Source: an uncultured Clostridia bacterium (GTDB lineage: Bacteria; Bacillota; Clostridia; Christensenellales; Borkfalkiaceae). From it: a stretch of DNA of 64,000 bases. The notes beneath the pieces were generated by a model. That model made no database searches. It worked only from the letters and a program-made list of their open reading frames with translations, and was not told where the DNA came from. Each line of letters opens with the position of its first letter. Position 1 is the stretch's first letter. The position numbers and the translations under genes are program-made. The stretch spans positions 1 to 64,000 of the forward strand of contig CANQMN010000006.1 in the NCBI GenBank assembly GCA_947624965.1, in the 5' to 3' direction. Of the stretch, positions 1 through 9,245 are shown in pieces.

Positions 1-310
1 GCGCTGTGCGCTGTCCGTCGGGGCGCGCCGCCAAAGGCGCGACTCCCGTTTCCTGCTCCAAAACGAACGGAACGCCCTTTCGGCGTTCCGTTCGTTTTTT
101 GTGTAAGAGAGGAAACGGGGGGCGAGGGTGGAGACGAGCACAAGCCGTGCCCTACGCACGGCGCAGTGCGAAGGTTTGCGGGTACCTGCCCGCAAACCGG
201 ACAGCGCTGTGCGCTGTCCGTCGGGGCGCGCCGCCAAAGGCGCGACTCCCGTTTCCTGCTCCAAAACGAACGGAACGCCCCTTCGGCGTTCCGCTCGTTT
301 TTTGCGTAAA
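1..310 (+). repeat. Two ~100-bp direct repeats (about 1-108 and 204-311), each carrying a 19-nt tRNA-Gly-like 3' end (ACTCCCGTTTCCTGCTCCA) followed by a terminator-like hairpin
   Basis: Identical 19-mer at 42-60 and 245-263, both followed by AAAACGAACGGAACGCC..TTCGGCGTTCCG.TCGTTTTTTG. Confidence 0.8.
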
Positions 311-344
311 GTTCCCATCGGATACAGGCGGCGTAAAGATGAGG

Positions 345-790
345 AAATCTCACCTCCTCCCCTACCCCTCCCCCTCGCAGTGCGAGGGGGAGGGTAAAAT
401 GTAAACATCCCCCTTTGGAAAGAAGAAAGGCAGAATGTAAATATCTACCCCCCCCCTTGGAAAGGAGAAAAGCGAAATATAGATACCTCCCCCTTGGAAA
501 GGGGGAGGGTTGGGTGGGGGTTGGGGTTTGTACGCTCCCCCGCTCCACCCCTCCCCTACCCCTCCCCCTGATGCAGGGGGAGGGTAAATAATAAAACCCC
601 TCGCGGCGCGAGGGGAAAACGAGCCGGCGCAGGAGAGACAGCACGTGGGAGAGAAACGGCGCGGAGACGAGGGAGACAGCACGGAAGCGAGAGAAACGGC
701 ACGGGGAACAAGAGAGGCGGCACGGGACAAAAGAGACAGCGCGGGGAGATAAAATAATCCCCTCGCGACGCGAGGGGGAATGAGACAAAG
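345..790. repeat. Low-complexity intergenic region with GC palindromes (CCCCTCGCAGTGCGAGGGG, CCCTCCCCCTGATGCAGGGGGAGGG, CCCCTCGCGGCGCGAGGGG) and degenerate ~20-nt GAGA.ACGGCACGG purine-rich units
   Basis: Read directly; no convincing ORF. Confidence 0.6.
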
Positions 791-808
791 AGGAAATAAG
801 TTTGCAGG

Positions 809-3800
809 TCAGTCGGTTTCCCAGCTCAAAAGCCCGTATTCGACTTTGATATCGTAAAACCGCGTTACGTCGTTTCCGTCCGCATCCACGATCGCAATAT
901 TTTCGATGGTGTTCTGCGCCTCGTCCTCGTCGGGCATCAGTACGCCCGTTACCGCGACGGTATCCGCAAAGCGGTGCCCCTTCACGAGCTGATGGTACGA
1001 GATCCAGAAAGGCGACTCCGTATCCGTGCCCAATAGGGGCGTGTCGCCGCGGACGCCCGAGATGGACGCCGTTCTGATATGGATCACGCGCTTGGTTACG
1101 ACGAGCGGCGCGGCGGCACCGTTGAAATCGATGCGGTTGACCTCTCCCGCCGCCGCCTCGACGGAACACTCGCTCAATGCGCGCACCTCGCTCATCGTGA
1201 GCCTGCCCGGTTCGGTGATACTGCCGCCGAGCGTAACTTTGACCTGCTCCCTTGTAACGTCGGGCGGGAGCTTGGAAATGTACCAATCGCTGTCGAAGAA
1301 GGTGAGCGGCGTGCCGTCGTACTCCCGCAAGACGGTGGAAATATCGACGACGACGGGAGATTTGACCCGCAACTTGCCCCACTCCGTCTCGATGATATAA
1401 TTCCCCGTGCGGTCCATATGCGAACCGTCGTAAATGCGGATATTGCGCCACACGTTATCGAGATAGCGCACTTCGTCCTCCGAATCGGTGATCGCGTCGA
1501 TCTGCGTCGGGGTGAAGGCGGGCGCATGCCCTCCGACGAGCCCGCGCTCTCCCTCCGCCTTCTCCGCAACGTACGCCTGCGTGGAATATGTTGCGCCCTG
1601 CTCGTAGACCCATGTCTGCGAGCCCGTCGTAATTGTTACGGAACGCTTCCCGATGCGGACGACGCCCGCCGCCTCTACCGTGATATCGTAATTTCTCGTA
1701 ACGTCGTTGCGGTCCCCGTCGAAAACGGCGACGGTGCACTCGTTGGAATATTCCCCCGCCTCCGTGCGCGGCGTGAACGCGGGTACGACCGTGTGCCCCA
1801 GATCGTCGCCCTCGTAATACGTGCAGTCTATCCCGCCGAGGGACGTGTGGCTCGTGCCGTCGTACACCCACGCGACGTCCCGCGTGCGCACCGTGATGGG
1901 GCGTTGGAGAACGGCAAGCGTCCCGTACTTCCACGTAATCTCGTAGTTGCCGGCAGGGACGTTGACGCCGCCCGCCATGACGGAATACCGAACGGGGACG
2001 TTCTCCTCTTTCCCGACGTTGAGAAGGCTCGGATAGCCGTCCGCGTCGATGACGAGCGTCTGCCCCTCCGCAAACCGCAAAAAGCGGGACGGCTGTGCGT
2101 AATCCTCCTCATTGTAGGAGAAGCCGCGGGCGGCGTGAAGCTGCGCATCGTACGTCCATTCCCCCGACGCCGTCGCGACGGAGACGGGGCGCGGGGTAAT
2201 ATAGATCTTTTCGCACTCCCATTCGATGATGTAATTGCTCGTTACATAGGCGTCGCCCGCGACGATGTACACGCCTGTGGGGCGGTTCTCGTATTCCCCG
2301 ACGTCGGTAAAGGCGGGAAATTTCAATATGGTGGAAAAGATCTGCCCCTCGGCGAGCGGGAGCGAGCCCTCTTTGAGGGAATATCCGCCCCGCTTTTCCG
2401 TTCCGTCATAGACGTATGTCCCGCCCTCCGTTACGAAGGTAACGGGGCGCCTTTCGATCTCTACCTTGCTCGTATCGTCCAAGTCCCAGCGCAAGACGTA
2501 GAACTTTGTAACGTCCGCCCCCGTCTCGTCGCGGATCGTCCACGAAAGAGGCATGTTGTCATAGACGCCCGCGAGCGTAAACGCTTCGTACTCCACTTCG
2601 ATGGTCTGCGACGGCGCGAGCGGATCGCCCTCCGCCACGTCGTATGCGGGCGCGGAATGCGGCATGCCGTCGTACACCGTTTTGAGCCCATGGGGGCGCA
2701 AAACAAGCTCCCGCTCGGTGATGACGAGCGTGCCGTACTCGAACGTGAGTTGATAGTTTTCGGTAACGTCGCGCGCCGAGGCGTCGAAGATCTTGCGGGC
2801 GGTCAAGGGAATGTTGGCATACTTGCCGACTTCCTTCGCCGAGGGATATTCCAGTTCCAAACGGTGCCCCGCAGCGAGCGAACCGAGCACCTCGGTGTAG
2901 CCCGCCGCGCTGTGGAACGTTCCGTCGTAACGGACGGTGAGCGACTGCGTTTTTAATTTTACCGCGCGCGGATAGACTTCGAGCGTGCCGTAAACGACCG
3001 TTTTTTCGATCTCGTAGTTGCGGGTAACGTCCGCGCCGCCGCCGTCGACGATGCGCGGCGAGACCGCGAACTCGTTGGCGCAGTTCCCGACGTCGAGAAG
3101 GGAGACGGGCGTCCCGATCTCGCACGCGAGGCTGTGCCCGGGCGCGAGCGTCGTGCCGCCTGCGGGGATCACCTCGCCGCGGGCGTGCGGCGTGCCGTCG
3201 TACTCCCAGCGTCCGCTCTCCGTGCCCAGCGAGAGCGGGCGGGGCAAGATTTTGAGCGTGCCGAAGACGGTCTCCGCGACGATGTAGTTTTCCGTAACGT
3301 CGTCGCCCCTTTCGTCGGCGACGAAAAAGTCGATTCTGTTCGTCTCCTCGCCGATCTCGGTGCGCCGCGTGTTCGCCTTCACTTGGAACGACTGCCCCGC
3401 CGCGAGTTCGTATCCCCCGCCGCCCGAAAGCGTGAACACTTCGTCGCACCCCTGCGGGGTCCCGTCGTAGACGAACTCCTCCGTCCCCGTCCCCACGCGG
3501 ACGGTGCGGCGGAGAATGACGACGGCGCCGTACTCCGCACGCGCGATGGTATAGTTGCGCGTTACGTCCTCCGTGCCGTCCCAGACGGCGATCGCCGTCG
3601 GCTTGTTCGTGTATTCGCGTGCATCCCTTGCGGCGAGCGGACCCGTATAGCGCAGCGTCTGCCCCGCCGCGAGCTCGCCCGAAGCGAGCTCTTCGGGGGT
3701 CGCCTCATAGACATGCTCCCTGCCGTCGTAGAGGAACGTCTCGCCGCGCGTTTTTACGGAGATGACGAGTTTGGAAATCTCGACCGTGCCGAACGCCTCC

Positions 3801-6394
3801 GTGATGAGATAGTTTTCGGGCGAGATGTCCCGTCCGCCGCCGCGGATGCGGTATGCGGGCGTGTTGGGATAGACGCCGGCATCTTTTGCCTGTATGCTGT
3901 TCGTGCGTTCGAGCGTCTGCCCCGCGGCGAGCTCGCCCACGACCTCGATGTCGCTGTATTCGTTGACCGTTCCGTTGTAGTCTAACCTCTCGCTCTTCGT
4001 GCGGACGGTGATGGAGAGCGGCGTGATGACGACCTTGCCGTATTCCGCGTTCTCGATCGTATAGTTGCGCGTTACGTCCTTCGCGCCGTCCCAAACGAAA
4101 ATCGCCGCGGGCTCGTTGACGTATTCGCGCGCGTTCTCCGCGACGAGCGGGTCCGTGAAGCGGATCTCCTGCCCCGCCGCGAGCGAACCCGCCGTGAGTT
4201 CGTAGGTGCCGCCGAGGACCGCGTCAAAGACGTGTGCCTTGCCGTCGTAGGGGAACGTGCCGCCGTACGTTTTGAGCGAGACGGCGAGCTTCGTGATGAC
4301 AACTTCGCCGTAGATCGGCGTAATTTCGTAATTTTCCGTAACGTCCTTCGCGCCGCTTTGCACGGAGATCTCGGGGGCGTTTCGATACTGCGCCGCGTCC
4401 TTGAAGGCGCGCAGTCCCGAGAGCGCGACCGCCTGCCCGTCCGCAAGCTCGCCCTCGCAAGTGAACGCGGGGAAGGTATGTTCCCTGCCGTCGTAGGGCA
4501 GCGTGCCGCTCTCCGTGGTAACGGTGATGGCGAGCGGGGTGATGACGACGTCGCCGTACGCTTCGGTGATGACGTAGTTTTCCCGCGAGATCTCCCGCCC
4601 GCCGTCCGTGATGACATATGCGGGCGCGTTGGGATAGGTATCCGCGTTTTCGGCGACGAGCGCATCCGTGCGCACGAACGTCTGCCCCGCGGCGGGCGTG
4701 CCGATGACCTCGATGTCGCGATAGGTGTGCGGCTTGCCGTCGTAGGGAAGGGTCTCCCCCGCCGTTTTCAGCGTGACGGGGAGCTTTACGATCTCCACCG
4801 TGCCGAATTCCTCGGTGATGGTGTAGTTGTTCCGCGAGATCTCCCGCCCGCCGCTTCTTATGACATAGCGCGCCGTATTGGGATAGACGCCCGCGTCTTC
4901 GGCGACGACTTCGTTCGTCCGCGAAAGCTCCTGCCCCGCGGCGAGCGCGCCGATCGTCTCGATGTCGCCGTATGTATGCGAGACCCCGTCGTAATCGCGG
5001 CGATCGTCCGCCGTTTTAACGGTGATCGCGAGCGGGGCGATGACGAACGCGCCGAACCGCTTGGTGACGGCATAGTCGAACGTAACGTCCGTCTCCCCCG
5101 CAAAGACGGAGACGGAGGGTTCGCTGCGGTAGACGCCCGCCTCCGTCGCGGAACCGGGCTCCGAAAAGCGGACAGTCTGCCCCGCGGCGGGCTCGCCCAC
5201 CGTGATGGAGGGCGAGGGAAAGACGTGCGTCAGCCCGTCGTAGGGGACCTCCTGCGCCTCCACCGAGACGGTGATCTCCCGCTGCGCGATCTCCACCGCG
5301 CCGAAGTCCTCCATGATGAGATAATTTTCCGTTACGTCCTCCGTTCCGCTCCAAACGGAGATCTTGGGAGCGTTCCGATAGCTCCCCGCATGTTCGGCGA
5401 CGAGCGTTTCGGAGAGCACGACGGTCTGCCCGGGCGCGGGCGTGCCGTGGGGAAGCTCGTACGCCGTGTATTCGTGCGCCTTTCCGTCGTAGATGAACGC
5501 GTCGGAGCGGGTGCGGACGGTCATTCTGCGCCGTTCCACCGTGAGCGTGCCGTTCGTGATGCCGAAGGCGTACCGCTTGGTAACTTCCTCGCCGTTTTCG
5601 TCGTAGATGTGCACGGACTCGCGCGCGATCGCATTCTCGCAGGAGCCCGCCTCGGTACGCGCGGGCAGGGAGAACTCGACGGTGTGCCCCTCCGCAAGCC
5701 CGTCGAACAGGACGTCCGCCGCCGCACTCCCGTGCGGCAAGCCGTCGTACTCGAAGGAGACGTCGGGCGTGCGGATGCGGAGCGGACGGAATACGTCCTC
5801 CACGCTCCGCTCGACGGGGATCAGTTCGTAACACGCGGTAACGTCCGCGCCCTCCGCGCTCGACACCGTGATGGAAGCGGGGTCGGCGGAGACCATCACC
5901 TTCTCCCCTCTCAAATCGGCGAAGAAGTTGCCCACATGGAGCGTATCGGCATAGCAGAGATTGGCGGTGAACGAGGGCTCGTCGCCGAACGTGAGTTTCT
6001 CGTCCTTGACGCACACTTCCCTCTGCGCGGGAAGGATGCGGAAGGGATAGACGCCGCTCACGCGACGCACGCCCGCGACGCTGTACCCCACGGCGCGGCA
6101 CTCGTATTCGCCCGCGCGGCGGGGCGTCTTTTCCGTCCATTCGCGTTCGCCCGCGGCGCGGTATTCAAACTCGGCTTCCCCGAATACCGCCTGCGCCGAG
6201 ACGGCGAGCGGTTCGCCGTAGACCGCCGTCTGCGGCACGTCCACGCCGAGCACCGTGCCCTTTACGCCGAGAAGGGTCGCCGTGAGCGCAAGGAGCAGGG
6301 CGGCGCCGAGGAAAATGGGCACGCGAAAACGCCAGACGCGATCGAAGATGCGCCTGCGCCTTGCAAGTTTGTCCCGATATTCCCCGTACAGCAT
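809..6394 (-). CDS. Membrane-anchored protein with about 19 tandem MBG-like (YDG..H/..LAAGQ../..DVTxNY..YGxVxI) repeats
   Basis: 1861-aa ORF; basic N-terminus then one TM (VPIFLGAALLLALTATLLGV); ~80-95 aa repeats through the rest of the protein. Confidence 0.85.
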   Translation of the reverse strand: MLYGEYRDKLARRRRIFDRVWRFRVPIFLGAALLLALTATLLGVKGTVLGVDVPQTAVYGEPLAVSAQAVFGEAEFEYRAAGEREWTEKTPRRAGEYECRAVGYSVAGVRRVSGVYPFRILPAQREVCVKDEKLTFGDEPSFTANLCYADTLHVGNFFADLRGEKVMVSADPASITVSSAEGADVTACYELIPVERSVEDVFRPLRIRTPDVSFEYDGLPHGSAAADVLFDGLAEGHTVEFSLPARTEAGSCENAIARESVHIYDENGEEVTKRYAFGITNGTLTVERRRMTVRTRSDAFIYDGKAHEYTAYELPHGTPAPGQTVVLSETLVAEHAGSYRNAPKISVWSGTEDVTENYLIMEDFGAVEIAQREITVSVEAQEVPYDGLTHVFPSPSITVGEPAAGQTVRFSEPGSATEAGVYRSEPSVSVFAGETDVTFDYAVTKRFGAFVIAPLAITVKTADDRRDYDGVSHTYGDIETIGALAAGQELSRTNEVVAEDAGVYPNTARYVIRSGGREISRNNYTITEEFGTVEIVKLPVTLKTAGETLPYDGKPHTYRDIEVIGTPAAGQTFVRTDALVAENADTYPNAPAYVITDGGREISRENYVITEAYGDVVITPLAITVTTESGTLPYDGREHTFPAFTCEGELADGQAVALSGLRAFKDAAQYRNAPEISVQSGAKDVTENYEITPIYGEVVITKLAVSLKTYGGTFPYDGKAHVFDAVLGGTYELTAGSLAAGQEIRFTDPLVAENAREYVNEPAAIFVWDGAKDVTRNYTIENAEYGKVVITPLSITVRTKSERLDYNGTVNEYSDIEVVGELAAGQTLERTNSIQAKDAGVYPNTPAYRIRGGGRDISPENYLITEAFGTVEISKLVISVKTRGETFLYDGREHVYEATPEELASGELAAGQTLRYTGPLAARDAREYTNKPTAIAVWDGTEDVTRNYTIARAEYGAVVILRRTVRVGTGTEEFVYDGTPQGCDEVFTLSGGGGYELAAGQSFQVKANTRRTEIGEETNRIDFFVADERGDDVTENYIVAETVFGTLKILPRPLSLGTESGRWEYDGTPHARGEVIPAGGTTLAPGHSLACEIGTPVSLLDVGNCANEFAVSPRIVDGGGADVTRNYEIEKTVVYGTLEVYPRAVKLKTQSLTVRYDGTFHSAAGYTEVLGSLAAGHRLELEYPSAKEVGKYANIPLTARKIFDASARDVTENYQLTFEYGTLVITERELVLRPHGLKTVYDGMPHSAPAYDVAEGDPLAPSQTIEVEYEAFTLAGVYDNMPLSWTIRDETGADVTKFYVLRWDLDDTSKVEIERRPVTFVTEGGTYVYDGTEKRGGYSLKEGSLPLAEGQIFSTILKFPAFTDVGEYENRPTGVYIVAGDAYVTSNYIIEWECEKIYITPRPVSVATASGEWTYDAQLHAARGFSYNEEDYAQPSRFLRFAEGQTLVIDADGYPSLLNVGKEENVPVRYSVMAGGVNVPAGNYEITWKYGTLAVLQRPITVRTRDVAWVYDGTSHTSLGGIDCTYYEGDDLGHTVVPAFTPRTEAGEYSNECTVAVFDGDRNDVTRNYDITVEAAGVVRIGKRSVTITTGSQTWVYEQGATYSTQAYVAEKAEGERGLVGGHAPAFTPTQIDAITDSEDEVRYLDNVWRNIRIYDGSHMDRTGNYIIETEWGKLRVKSPVVVDISTVLREYDGTPLTFFDSDWYISKLPPDVTREQVKVTLGGSITEPGRLTMSEVRALSECSVEAAAGEVNRIDFNGAAAPLVVTKRVIHIRTASISGVRGDTPLLGTDTESPFWISYHQLVKGHRFADTVAVTGVLMPDEDEAQNTIENIAIVDADGNDVTRFYDIKVEYGLLSWETD

Positions 6395-6403
6395 TCCGTT
6401 CTC

Positions 6404-7744
6404 CTATGGCGTAACGATGAGCCAGCCCCACTCCACCTGCACGGCGTAGTTGCCCGTTACGTCCTCGCCCGCCGCATTGACGATGCGGAACGAGACGATC
6501 TCGTTCTGGCGGCGCATCCCGCGGTCCGTTACGCTCTCGCCGAACACGACGTCGACGAGGCGATCTCCTCCGACCAGTCCCTCCACGGTATAATCGTCCG
6601 GCTTCCCCTCGTCGCCCGAGAGCGGCGTGCCGTCGTATTTCTTTTGCTTTGTCTTGGTGCGCAGTACGATCTCCCGCTTGGTGAGTTCGAGCGTGCCGAA
6701 CACCTTTTCGACATAGTATTGCGAGGAGACGTCGCGCCCCGCCCCGTCGATCACGCAGACTTTGTTGACGAAATAGAAACTGTTCACCGCCTTCCCCAGC
6801 TCACGGCACTTTGCGAACCGCAGTCCCGCCGTGTTGAGCATGTGCCCTTCGAGAAGGGAAGCGGAGCCCGCCAAGAATACGGGGACCGTATCGCCGACGA
6901 GCGGTTCGCCGCTGTACTGCGCGCTTTTGCTCTCGCTCATCAGAATGAGGCGGCGGACATGGCACACCCCGCAGATCCCCTCTTCGTCGAACGTATGGAG
7001 GTTGGTCGGCTTGATCGCGCGGTGGATCGTCCGCTTGCAGAGGATGCACTCGTTGATCTCCTCGCCCGCCGCGCCGCACGTCGCGGGCGAAACAAGGACC
7101 CAGTCGCCCGAAAACACGTGCTCGTGCTCCCATGCCTCGGGATAAAAATCCTCCGGGAACGCATCGTCCGGCACGAGCGCGGGCGGGATCGCGAGCCAGG
7201 GCAAAAGCTGCCAGGGGAAGTTTTCGGGGAGCTCTGTCCACGGAAAATCCTCCCAGAGCTCGGGCGGCGCCTCCGACCACGGCACGTCCTCCCACGGGAA
7301 ATCTTCGGGCAGTTCTTCCCACGGCACCTTCTCCCACGGGAAGTCCTCGGGGATCTCGTCCCAAGGCACCCTGTCCCACGCCACATCGTTCCAAGGGACT
7401 CTGTCCCACGGGAAATTTTCGGGGGGATCCTTCCACGGCAGTTTTTCCCACGGGAAATTTTCGGGCAGGTTCTCCCAAGGGATGCTGTTCCAATCGAAGT
7501 TTTCGGGCAGATCGTCCCACGGGAGCGTATCCCACGGGAAATCTTCCAACATATCGAAGGGGAAGTTTTCCCACGGGAACTCCTGCCAGTTGAAATCTTC
7601 GAGAAAGTCCCGCCAAAATTCCTTGGCGTTCCTCCCGCGGCTCGCTTCGTCGGTAAACCCCAAGAAGGAAAGGATCGCGCCTACAAAGACAACGATCGCC
7701 ATCAGAATGATGCCCAATAGATAGAGAGGTCTCCAACGCTTCAT
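6404..7744 (-). CDS. Membrane-anchored protein with Trp/Pro/acidic repeats, CxxC pairs and a C-terminal MBG-like domain
   Basis: N-terminal TM; repeats of type PExFPWExLPWxx; C..C..C..C with H residues; ends YDGTPL..DVTGNYAVQVEWG. Confidence 0.85.
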   Translation of the reverse strand: MKRWRPLYLLGIILMAIVVFVGAILSFLGFTDEASRGRNAKEFWRDFLEDFNWQEFPWENFPFDMLEDFPWDTLPWDDLPENFDWNSIPWENLPENFPWEKLPWKDPPENFPWDRVPWNDVAWDRVPWDEIPEDFPWEKVPWEELPEDFPWEDVPWSEAPPELWEDFPWTELPENFPWQLLPWLAIPPALVPDDAFPEDFYPEAWEHEHVFSGDWVLVSPATCGAAGEEINECILCKRTIHRAIKPTNLHTFDEEGICGVCHVRRLILMSESKSAQYSGEPLVGDTVPVFLAGSASLLEGHMLNTAGLRFAKCRELGKAVNSFYFVNKVCVIDGAGRDVSSQYYVEKVFGTLELTKREIVLRTKTKQKKYDGTPLSGDEGKPDDYTVEGLVGGDRLVDVVFGESVTDRGMRRQNEIVSFRIVNAAGEDVTGNYAVQVEWGWLIVTP

Positions 7745-7772
7745 ACTTTGCTTCCGTGCCGCGTTTGCGGAC

Positions 7773-9245
7773 TTAAAGTTTTGCTACGCGCGCGAGATAT
7801 TCGCGGCAACGGGGCATGCTTCCCGCCCCGAAGAGGGTCTCGAAATAGGCGGACGTCTCCCGCAGTTGTTTGCGCATGAGGGAGAGGTCCTTATAGGCGA
7901 GCTTGCGGAGCACCTTCTTGCAGAGGATATCGTCGAGCGCTTCAAGCTCCTCCCCGCCGCAGCCCACATAGACGGAAATATAGTTCCTGATCTGCCGCAT
8001 GATGCGGTTCCCGAACGTGATCTGGAACTTGGAGATGAGAAATTCGTCCAGCTCCCGCAGTCTCCGCTCGTTGCGCCTCGTGAGTTCGTACCCCGCCTGC
8101 GCCTGCGCCGCGAGCGCGGTAAATTCCGCATAGGAGAGCGGGACGGCGGGCTCCGTCTCGCCGCCGCCGAAGGGCGCCGTGCGCGTTTCGAGGTCGATGA
8201 TCATCGCGCGGTCGTACACCTTGTCGGAGATGGCGAACGTCGAATCGTCGTTGTTCACCGTCCCGACGAACCACATGTTCTCGGGCAGCTTTATGCGTCC
8301 GTCTTTGAGCCCCGCGGGGTCGTCCTTCCACGTATCCGTTACGACTTCGAGATAGCGCATCTGCGGGTCGGGGATTTCGAGAAGGGACAAGAACTCCGCA
8401 AAATAATATTCCACGCGGGCGATGTTCATCTCGTCGAGAACGGTGATGTAGATGGCGCCGCTGCCGTTTGCCTCGTACATTTTGCGAAGGAGCGGCGTCT
8501 CGTTGTATTTCTTGGTAAATTCGTTGTAGTAGCCGAGAAGATCGCTCCGCTCCTTCCACATGGGCTGGACGGGGATAATGGTGGCGGGATTGCCCAAAAA
8601 CTCCCCGAACGCATAGGTAAGCGAAGTTTTCCCCGTGCCCGACATGCCCTGCAAGATGAGAATGTGCGAAACGGCGAGGCTCGCGACGAACTCCCGCACC
8701 TGTGCTTCGGTGTAGTAGAGGTGCAATTTCCCCGCGGCGAACATGCGGAACCGCGTGCAGAGCGCGCGCAGGGAGCCCTCTTCGAGCGCGGGCGCCGCCG
8801 CGCGGGGTCCCTCCCCGCAGGCGATCTCGTTGAGGGTGCCGAACCGCTTGGTATGCTCCTCCCTCTCCCGCTTCGCCTCGTACGCCAGCCGTTCCTCCTC
8901 GATCGCGATGCGGAAGGTATCCTCCCACGTCTTGCGGTAGTGCGCGAACTTGCGGCGGCGCAAGATGTTCGCGACGAGAATAAACAGCAGCAGGAGCGGG
9001 ATGACGAGGAGCCAGAACACGATGAGGAAGCTGTCGATCCCCTTGGCGACAAAGAACGCCTCGATGAGCGTAAAGATATCGCTCAAAAGCCCCTGCGATT
9101 GCAGGTAGATAACGACGGCAAGCAGAGAGCCGCCCGCGAGGATCACCGCAACGAGCAGAATGACGGAGACGATATTGTGGCGGCGGGCTCGCCGCCTGAT
9201 GCTATTCGGCGTCGGTATTTTTTCCGGCGATCTGCGTTTCGCCAT
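7773..9245 (-). CDS. Membrane-anchored McrB-like AAA+ ATPase
   Basis: Two N-terminal TMs; Walker A GMSGTGKT, Walker B ITVLDEMN, sensor GTVNND; start at MAKRRSPEK preceded by GGAGAGGAG. Confidence 0.85.
   Translation of the reverse strand: MAKRRSPEKIPTPNSIRRRARRHNIVSVILLVAVILAGGSLLAVVIYLQSQGLLSDIFTLIEAFFVAKGIDSFLIVFWLLVIPLLLLFILVANILRRRKFAHYRKTWEDTFRIAIEEERLAYEAKREREEHTKRFGTLNEIACGEGPRAAAPALEEGSLRALCTRFRMFAAGKLHLYYTEAQVREFVASLAVSHILILQGMSGTGKTSLTYAFGEFLGNPATIIPVQPMWKERSDLLGYYNEFTKKYNETPLLRKMYEANGSGAIYITVLDEMNIARVEYYFAEFLSLLEIPDPQMRYLEVVTDTWKDDPAGLKDGRIKLPENMWFVGTVNNDDSTFAISDKVYDRAMIIDLETRTAPFGGGETEPAVPLSYAEFTALAAQAQAGYELTRRNERRLRELDEFLISKFQITFGNRIMRQIRNYISVYVGCGGEELEALDDILCKKVLRKLAYKDLSLMRKQLRETSAYFETLFGAGSMPRCREYLARVAKL

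Noticed and set aside
4232-7720. 1162-aa plus-strand ORF antisense to the MBG and Trp-repeat genes
   Set aside because: Shadow of strongly repetitive minus-strand coding; no domain or RBS support
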